Source: Clostridiales bacterium
GTDB lineage: Bacteria > Bacillota_B > Dehalobacteriia > UBA4068
Length of the DNA: 5,180 nucleotides
Reading direction: 5' to 3'
Assembly: GCA_009782975.1 (NCBI GenBank)
Contig: WRIA01000066.1
Span: 1 to 5,180, forward strand
The translations under genes were made by a program, and so were the position numbers. Below the pieces are notes generated by a model that made no database searches, had not been told where the DNA came from, and worked only from the letters and a program-made list of their open reading frames with translations. Below are positions 1-2,985 of this stretch, piece by piece; position 1 is the stretch's first letter; each line of letters starts with the position of its first letter.

Positions 1-2
1 AC

Positions 3-29
3 TTCGAACTTCCGGCGTCTTACTTCTAA
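3..29 (+). CDS. possible 3' end of an upstream gene (partial)
   Basis: Reading from base 3, one frame gives FELPASYF and then TAA at 27-29, 14 bases before the rpe ATG. The rpe SD site lies in that gap, which is the spacing expected if rpe is the next gene of an operon. Eight residues are too few to identify a family. The only evidence is the stop position and the absence of room for an rpe promoter inside the window, so this is a weak call. Confidence 0.2.
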   Translation, partial: FELPASYF

Positions 30-33
30 TTAC

Positions 34-38
34 GGAGG
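34..38 (+). promoter_or_regulatory. ribosome binding site of rpe
   Basis: GGAGG lies 5 bases before ATG at 44. An in-frame GTG at 38 would add two residues but overlaps the SD itself, so ATG 44 is the supported start. Confidence 0.85.
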
Positions 39-43
39 TGTTT

Positions 44-697
44 ATGCAACATATAGCCCCTTCTTTTTTGTCCGCCGATATCTGGCGGGTGGCGGAGCAG
101 GTGGGCGGCCTGGAAAAAGCCGGTTGCCGCTACTTGCACCTGGACGTTATGGACGGTCGCTTCGTGCCTAATATCTCTTTTGGGCCGCCCTATATAAAAA
201 GCCTGCGCCCCCACAGCAGCATGGTATTCGATACCCATCTGATGGTGGAGGAGCCGGATCGTTTTCTGGCCGATTTCGCCGCGGCCGGGGCGGATATCAT
301 TACCGTACACGCCGAGGCCTGCCGCCATCTGCACCGCACGCTGCAAAATATAAAGGCCCTGGGGCTAAAGGCCGGGGTGGCACTGAATCCGGCCACGCCA
401 TTGTCCGCGTTGGAGGAAATACTGCCGGAGCTGGATCTAGCGCTGGTGATGAGCGTGAACCCCGGCTTTGGGGGGCAAAGCTTTATACCCGCCGCGCTGG
501 ATAAAATACGCAGGCTGGATATGGCGCGGGCCGAAAGGGGTTGCTCCTTTATTATAGAGGTGGACGGCGGCGTAAGCGCGGATAATGCCGCCGCGCTTGC
601 CCGGGCCGGGGCCGGGCTGCTGGTGGCCGGGGCCGCCGTATTCGGCCAAAGCGATCCGGCGGCGGCTTTTTTGGAGCTGCGATCGCGCATAATGTAA
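44..697 (+). CDS. rpe: ribulose-phosphate 3-epimerase
   Basis: Cytosolic enzyme that interconverts D-ribulose 5-phosphate and D-xylulose 5-phosphate in the pentose phosphate pathway. The 217-residue product is full length for this TIM-barrel family. Visible signatures are APSFLSAD at 5-12 (substrate-binding Ser7), LHLDVMDGRFVPN at 31-43, DTHLMV at 63-68, VHAE at 88-91, SVNPGFGGQSF at 137-147 (phosphate-binding loop), EVDGG at 172-176 and VAGAAVF at 194-200. By family knowledge, His32, Asp34, His65 and Asp174 are the metal ligands, and Asp34 and Asp174 are the acid/base pair; all are intact. The GC-rich coding sequence contrasts with the AT-richer region after 1600. It may be the last gene of an operon entering from the left. 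It converges on the acetyltransferase with only 7 bases between stop codons, and no terminator is seen in that gap. Confidence 0.97.
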   Translation: MQHIAPSFLSADIWRVAEQVGGLEKAGCRYLHLDVMDGRFVPNISFGPPYIKSLRPHSSMVFDTHLMVEEPDRFLADFAAAGADIITVHAEACRHLHRTLQNIKALGLKAGVALNPATPLSALEEILPELDLALVMSVNPGFGGQSFIPAALDKIRRLDMARAERGCSFIIEVDGGVSADNAAALARAGAGLLVAGAAVFGQSDPAAAFLELRSRIM

Positions 698-704
698 GCG
701 CCGC

Positions 705-1262
705 TTATTCGTTAAGCTTTACCATATGCATATGATCCTCCCATTTGCCGTTGATATGCAGATAGCGCCGGGCCAGCCCCTCGTAATGAAAGCCCAGCTT
801 TTCCATTACCCTGCGGGAGGGCTTGTTGCGGGGCATTATATTGGCCTCCAGACGGTGCAGCTTAAGCTCTTTAAAGGCGATCTCCATACATTTTTCCACC
901 GCTTCCGTCATATAGCCGCGGTTTATTTCATCTTTATCCAGACGGTAGGAAAGAAAGCAGGAGCGGAAAGGCCCCCAGATGATATTGTTAAGGGCTGTCA
1001 TGCCTATCATCCTTTCGGGGGTCTCTTTTTTTGTTAGCCAGAAGCGCAGGCCGCTTAACTTTTGCGCCTCCTCCGTGGCCGCCCTCAACTCCGCCTCCTG
1101 ATAGCGCGCCGTAAAGAAATCCTCCGTGTGCGTGGGCTCCGTTTCAAGCAAAAACTGCCGGTTGCGGCAAAAATACTCCGTTACCGGCCCTGTAAGGCCG
1201 GGGTGCGAGAGTATCAGCCACAGGCGCGGCGTTTCGTAATAGGGTTGCAGCCTTATTATCAC
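705..1262 (-). CDS. GNAT-family N-acetyltransferase, RimJ-like
   Basis: The 185-residue protein is probably an acetyl-CoA-dependent N-terminal protein acetylase of the RimJ/RimL branch. RimJ in E. coli acetylates ribosomal protein S5; the substrate here is unknown. It opens with YETPRLWL (9-16), a typical RimJ/L first strand. Later blocks match the RimJ pattern I recall: NRQFLLETEP at 34-43, MIGMTALNNIIWGPF at 85-99, the acetyl-CoA loop region EINRGYMTEA at 112-121, HRLEANIMPRNKPS at 136-149, EKLGFHYEG at 154-162 and INGKWEDH at 170-177. The loop departs from the usual Q-x-x-G-x-A/G: Ile113 occupies the Gln position and Met118 the last one, though RimJ also has Met there. Translation starts at GTG 1262, fixed by AAGGAG 8 bases upstream. 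No leftward terminator is visible. A ribosomal role is inference; other small-molecule or peptide substrates are possible. Confidence 0.9.
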   Translation of the reverse strand: MIIRLQPYYETPRLWLILSHPGLTGPVTEYFCRNRQFLLETEPTHTEDFFTARYQEAELRAATEEAQKLSGLRFWLTKKETPERMIGMTALNNIIWGPFRSCFLSYRLDKDEINRGYMTEAVEKCMEIAFKELKLHRLEANIMPRNKPSRRVMEKLGFHYEGLARRYLHINGKWEDHMHMVKLNE

Positions 1263-1270
1263 GATCAGCT

Positions 1271-1276
1271 CTCCTT
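1271..1276 (-). promoter_or_regulatory. ribosome binding site of the acetyltransferase
   Basis: On the minus strand AAGGAG lies 8 bases before GTG 1262. It supports the GTG start. Confidence 0.8.
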
Positions 1277-1310
1277 GCCAAACAAAAGCTCACAACTGTT
1301 TTACCCTACA

Positions 1311-1339
1311 AGTTTACCGCACAAGCCCGGATATTACAA
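1311..1339 (-). promoter_or_regulatory. candidate sigma-70-type promoter for the acetyltransferase
   Basis: On the minus strand, TTGTAA (1339-1334) matches TTGACA at 4 of 6 bases. A 17-base spacer separates it from TAAACT (1316-1311), which matches TATAAT at 4 of 6. Transcription would begin near 1303 and leave a leader of about 40 bases with the SD in place. Spacing and location are good, but the hexamers are moderate. Confidence 0.4.
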
Positions 1340-1348
1340 GGGCTTTGT
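1321..1348 (+). other. hairpin immediately before the terminator
   Basis: ACAAGCCC (1321-1328) can pair with GGGCTTTGT (1340-1348) if one U is bulged. It abuts the terminator stem and overlaps the candidate minus-strand -35 element. Role unknown. Confidence 0.35.
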
Positions 1349-1386
1349 AAAGACGGTCTCTTTGCCCTGTATGGCCGTCTTTTTTT
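1349..1386 (+). terminator. rho-independent-type terminator, plus strand
   Basis: AAAGACGG (1349-1356) pairs perfectly with CCGTCTTT (1375-1382), and the T run continues to 1386. The loop is long (18 bases) and could contain a small GCC/GGC stem. On the minus strand only three T follow the stem, so it should act rightward. No plus-strand gene ends just before it. The only rightward gene upstream is rpe, 650 bases away on the other side of the antisense acetyltransferase. Confidence 0.6.
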
Positions 1387-1415
1387 GCCCTTGCCCACCC
1401 TAAAAGATATGGGTT

Positions 1416-1443
1416 TTGCGCAAATATTATGATAAACTATATT
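1416..1443 (+). promoter_or_regulatory. weak candidate promoter upstream of the repeat region
   Basis: TTGCGC (1416-1421) and TATATT (1438-1443, 5 of 6 to TATAAT) are 16 bases apart in an AT-rich stretch. TATTATGA also occurs twice there, at 1425 and 1440. It could drive a transcript through the repeats, but the -35 is poor and AT-rich DNA gives chance matches. Confidence 0.2.
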
Positions 1444-1459
1444 ATGACGAGGGCGAACC

Positions 1460-1485
1460 ACGGGCGGATCGCCATCCGCTCCTAC
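1460..1485 (+). repeat. REP-like palindrome, copy A
   Basis: GCGGAT (1464-1469), loop CGCC, ATCCGC (1474-1479), followed by TCCTAC. The core is identical to copy D at 2867 except one flanking base (T for C after the stem). Confidence 0.75.
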
Positions 1486-1496
1486 AAAACAACCAC

Positions 1497-1527
1497 CGTA
1501 GGGGGCGATGGCAATCGCCCCGCAGGT
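1497..1527 (+). repeat. REP-like palindrome, copy B (inverted orientation)
   Basis: GTAGG leads into a perfect 8-bp stem, GGGGCGAT (1502-1509) and ATCGCCCC (1514-1521), with loop GGCA. GTAGG before the stem is the reverse complement of the CCTAC that follows copies A, C and D, so B is inverted relative to them. It is missing from the second composite element. Confidence 0.7.
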
Positions 1528-1545
1528 AACAACGCCCCGAAAACC

Positions 1546-1571
1546 ACGGGCGGATTGCCATCCGCACCTAC
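1546..1571 (+). repeat. REP-like palindrome, copy C
   Basis: GCGGAT (1550-1555), loop TGCC, ATCCGC (1560-1565), then ACCTAC. Same design as copies A and D, with loop TGCC instead of CGCC. Confidence 0.75.
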
Positions 1572-1580
1572 AAAACCAGG

Positions 1581-1596
1581 CGGCAAGGTTTTGCCG
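1581..1596 (+). other. small perfect hairpin between REP element and array
   Basis: CGGCAA (1581-1586), loop GGTT, TTGCCG (1591-1596). There is no T run, so it is not a terminator by itself. It lies between the composite repeat and the tandem array. Confidence 0.4.
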
Positions 1597-1629
1597 TCAT
1601 ACAACGGCCCTGAAAATCTTTTCGGCAAG

Positions 1630-1965
1630 CCTTATCAACATTGAGAAACCTTAAAATCTCCGGAGAAAATACCTTATCAATATTGAGAAACCTTAAAATC
1701 TCAGGAAAAAATACTTTCTCAATATTGAGAAACCTTAAAATCTCCGGAGAAAATACTTTCTCAACATTGAGAAAACTTAAAATCTCTGAAAAAAATACTT
1801 TCTCAACATCGAGAAACCTTGAAATCTCCAGAAAAAATACTTTCTCAACATTGAGAAACCTTAAAATCTCTAGAAAAAATACTTTCTCAATATCGAGAAA
1901 CCTTAAAATCTTCGGCAGGTAAACTTTCTCAATATATAGAAACATTAAAACAACGTTTTTTTAAG
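1630..1965 (+). repeat. 42-bp tandem repeat array, 8 units
   Basis: The marker GAGAAA recurs at 1643, 1685, 1727, 1769, 1811, 1853 and 1895, and as TAGAAA at 1937, always exactly 42 bases apart with no indel. Units begin at 1630, 1672, 1714, 1756, 1798, 1840, 1882 and 1924; the last diverges in its 3' half. The best-conserved core is AGAAACCTTAAAATCT. Each good unit holds a dyad TTTCTC-N6-GAGAAA; unit 3 (1715-1732) is a perfect 18-bp palindrome. A second dyad, TCTCCGGAGA, is perfect in units 1 and 3 and decayed elsewhere. Units 1-2 have TTATCA in place of TTCTCA. Because 42 is a multiple of 3, frames stay open on both strands (14-residue peptide repeats). Neither has an SD, and variation includes mostly replacement changes on the plus frame, so coding is unlikely. 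Function unknown. Confidence 0.93.
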
Positions 1966-2003
1966 GTTTCTAAGCATAAAAAAGCCTTAAAACTACTTTT
2001 AAG
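1959..2003 (+). other. inverted core copy and alternative hairpins
   Basis: TTTTAAGGTTTCT (1959-1971) is the exact reverse complement of the core AGAAACCTTAAAA found in units 1, 2, 3, 6 and 7; units 4, 5 and 8 differ by one base. It can pair with unit 8 next door (loop about 8 bases). Alternatively TTTTAAGG (1959-1966) can pair with CCTTAAAA (1985-1992). CTTAAAA (1986-1992) can instead pair with TTTTAAG (1997-2003), giving a 7-bp stem and 4-base loop. These pairings exclude each other. Confidence 0.55.
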
Positions 2004-2049
2004 CAAGGTCTTCCGATACAAAAAAGCGCCTTAAATAGTCTTTTACAAG
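1966..2049 (+). repeat. two degenerate units continuing the 42-bp register
   Basis: CCTTAAAA at 1985-1992 falls exactly where the array phase predicts it, and the preceding TTTCTAAGCAT resembles the unit start TTTCTCAACAT. By eye, 23 of 42 positions match the consensus. AAAAAAGC recurs at 1978 and 2020, and AAGGT recurs at 1963, 2005, 2047 and 2089, all 42 apart. The array therefore decays gradually toward the downstream gene instead of stopping at 1965. Confidence 0.6.
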
Positions 2050-2060
2050 GTCGATTTGTA

Positions 2061-2098
2061 TTGCGCAACAAAAAAATTATCCCTGCGCAAGGTTTTTT
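2061..2098 (+). terminator. terminator-like hairpin upstream of the DUF6261-like gene
   Basis: TTGCGCA (2061-2067) can pair with TGCGCAA (2084-2090) across a 16-base A-rich loop, followed by GG and six T (2093-2098). The first arm is part of the self-complementary TTGCGCAA. The stem is short and the loop large, so strength is uncertain. It lies 42 bases before the gene's ATG, where it could end an array transcript or act as an attenuator. Confidence 0.4.
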
Positions 2099-2125
2099 AT
2101 GGTAAAGCAGGCTATATAAATGGAT

Positions 2126-2132
2126 AAAGGAG
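2126..2132 (+). promoter_or_regulatory. ribosome binding site of the DUF6261-like gene
   Basis: AAAGGAG lies 8 bases before ATG 2141. An in-frame ATG at 2120 precedes this SD and has none of its own, so 2141 is the better start. Confidence 0.85.
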
Positions 2133-2140
2133 AACCGGCA

Positions 2141-2842
2141 ATGAAGATATCCAAGCTATATCTGTTGCATCTGCGCAACGATGAGCATTTTCAGTTCCAT
2201 ACAGATATTATAAGGCTTATCTACAGGCATAGCCCGCAAGCCTTAAAGATAGAAAAGCAGTTTGAGGAATACTTAAAGCTGTACAAAAGGGAAGACGAAG
2301 GTATAAAGAAGATAAACAAAAGCGCGCTTACCGCAAAAATACAAGAGGCGGATAAAGCGCGGGACAAAATCTGGAGCAGTATGGTAAAAATCAACGACGC
2401 GGCTCTTAATCATTTTGCGCCGGAGGTAGTACAGGCCGCCAAACGTCTTAAAATACTATTCGATACCTACGGTAATATAGCAAAAAAGCCGCAAAAAGAG
2501 CAGAGCGCCGCAACACATAACATTTTGCAAGAGCTTAAAGGTAAATACGCCGCGGACACAGCCACCGTGGGGCTGGAACCCTGGGTAAAAGAGCTTGCGG
2601 CCCGTAACGAGGCTTTTGGCAAGCTGATGAGGAGCCGTTTTGAGGAAAAAGCCGCGAAAAGCGACATAAATGTGAAGGAAGCACGCGTCTTGCTGGACGA
2701 AGCCTATAGAGGTATAATAGAACGTATAAGCGCGTTGATGCTGCTGGAAGGAGGGAAGGAGTACGAACAGTTTGTCCGCGGCCTTAACGTTATTGTAGAA
2801 CATTATGCCGCAACGCTGGCAAGGCGCGTAAAGAAAAAATAA
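2141..2842 (+). CDS. DUF6261-family-like protein of unknown function
   Basis: The 233-residue, highly charged, helix-rich protein has no signal peptide or membrane segment, so it is probably cytosolic. Several blocks match the DUF6261 pattern as I remember it: LRNDEHFQFHTD at 11-22, PQALKIEKQFEEYLKLYKRED at 32-52, KSALTAKIQEADKARD at 60-75, ALNHFAPEV at 88-96, RLKILFDTYGN at 102-112, LQELKGKYAADTATVGLEPWV at 129-149, then RNEAF at 155-159, KSDINVKEAR at 173-182 and YRGIIERISAL at 189-199. The length matches the family, which I know mainly from Bacteroidota; no function is established. The strong SD is of Firmicute type. A TATATA at 2113-2118 could be a -10 element but lacks a convincing -35. 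The gene sits between the 42-bp array and the second REP-like element, which begins two bases after the stop codon. Coding status is near certain; the family name is from memory and could be checked with a profile search. Confidence 0.85.
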   Translation: MKISKLYLLHLRNDEHFQFHTDIIRLIYRHSPQALKIEKQFEEYLKLYKREDEGIKKINKSALTAKIQEADKARDKIWSSMVKINDAALNHFAPEVVQAAKRLKILFDTYGNIAKKPQKEQSAATHNILQELKGKYAADTATVGLEPWVKELAARNEAFGKLMRSRFEEKAAKSDINVKEARVLLDEAYRGIIERISALMLLEGGKEYEQFVRGLNVIVEHYAATLARRVKKK

Positions 2843-2866
2843 TGGGCGAAACAACCACCCAAACCC

Positions 2867-2892
2867 ACGGGCGGATCGCCATCCGCCCCTAC
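2867..2892 (+). repeat. REP-like palindrome, copy D
   Basis: Best-preserved copy: perfect 8-bp stem GGGCGGAT (2869-2876) and ATCCGCCC (2881-2888), loop CGCC, followed by CTAC and GAAACAACCACC. Confidence 0.8.
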
Positions 2893-2933
2893 GAAACAAC
2901 CACCTACCAAACCCCGAAACGCCGCACCAACCC

Positions 2934-2956
2934 ACGGGGGCGGATTGCAAACCGTC
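2934..2956 (+). repeat. REP-like palindrome, degenerate copy E
   Basis: ACGGGGGCGGATTGCAA matches the left half and loop of copy C (one extra G). The right arm is altered to ACCGTC, so GGCGG (2939-2943) and CCGTC (2952-2956) pair only with a G-U wobble and an A-A mismatch around TTGCAA. The usual CCTAC is absent. It ends 15 bases before the SLH gene's SD. Confidence 0.5.
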
Positions 2957-2971
2957 ATCATCAATAAAAAC

Positions 2972-2978
2972 GGGAGGA
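2972..2978 (+). promoter_or_regulatory. ribosome binding site of the SLH gene
   Basis: GGGAGGA, 7 bases before ATG 2986. It fixes the start immediately ahead of a clear signal peptide. Confidence 0.9.
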
Positions 2979-2985
2979 ATAAGAA

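Larger units (their letters stand above)
1451..1577 (+). repeat. composite REP-like element 1 (copies A, B, C)
   Basis: About 127 bases hold three related palindromes joined by spacers rich in ACAACCACC- and AACGCC-type sequence. It starts GGGCGAA, as does the second composite element at 2844, and ends with copy C. Both elements show the same order: GGGCGAA, a hairpin with CGCC loop, CCTAC, AAACAACCACC, then AACGCC-type spacer, and a hairpin half GCGGATTGC. A reading frame opening at 1429 crosses it but has no SD and is made of repeat sequence, so I do not call it a gene. Confidence 0.75.
2844..2956 (+). repeat. composite REP-like element 2 (copies D and E)
   Basis: This element starts GGGCGAA directly after the DUF6261-like stop and follows the same order as the element at 1451-1577, in the same orientation. 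The copy B hairpin is missing and the last palindrome is damaged. It fills almost all of the 143-base gap before the SLH gene, so any promoter for that gene must overlap the repeat or lie further upstream; I see none that is convincing. Confidence 0.75.

Noticed and set aside
679..686. GCGATCGC palindrome at the end of rpe
   Set aside because: A single occurrence inside coding sequence; an 8-bp GC-rich palindrome is expected by chance here.
190..690. Long minus-strand frame opposite rpe
   Set aside because: Shadow of a highly conserved gene in GC-rich DNA; the peptide is low-complexity Ala/Ser.
723..734. Perfect 12-bp palindrome CATATGCATATG
   Set aside because: It is explained by the codons for His-Met-His-Met at the end of the acetyltransferase; no flanking signal suggests an operator.
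1429..1644. 71-codon plus-strand frame
   Set aside because: It consists of REP-like palindromes and spacer, has no SD, and ends inside the first array unit.
1641..1922. Open plus-strand frame encoding 14-residue repeats (NTFSILRNLKISGK type)
   Set aside because: It starts with TTG inside the first unit, has no SD, and is open only because the period is a multiple of three. Unit differences are mostly replacement changes (for example Ile/Thr and Leu/Ser).
1568..1945. Open minus-strand frame with FLNIEKVFFPEILR-type repeats
   Set aside because: No SD before the ATG at 1945, and its C-terminus runs into REP-like spacer sequence. Replacements are more conservative (Ile/Val, Asn/Asp), so I keep a slight doubt, but the dyads and decayed edge units explain the region better.
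1630..1965. CRISPR array
   Set aside because: The whole 42-bp unit repeats with no unique spacers, and no cas genes are in the window.
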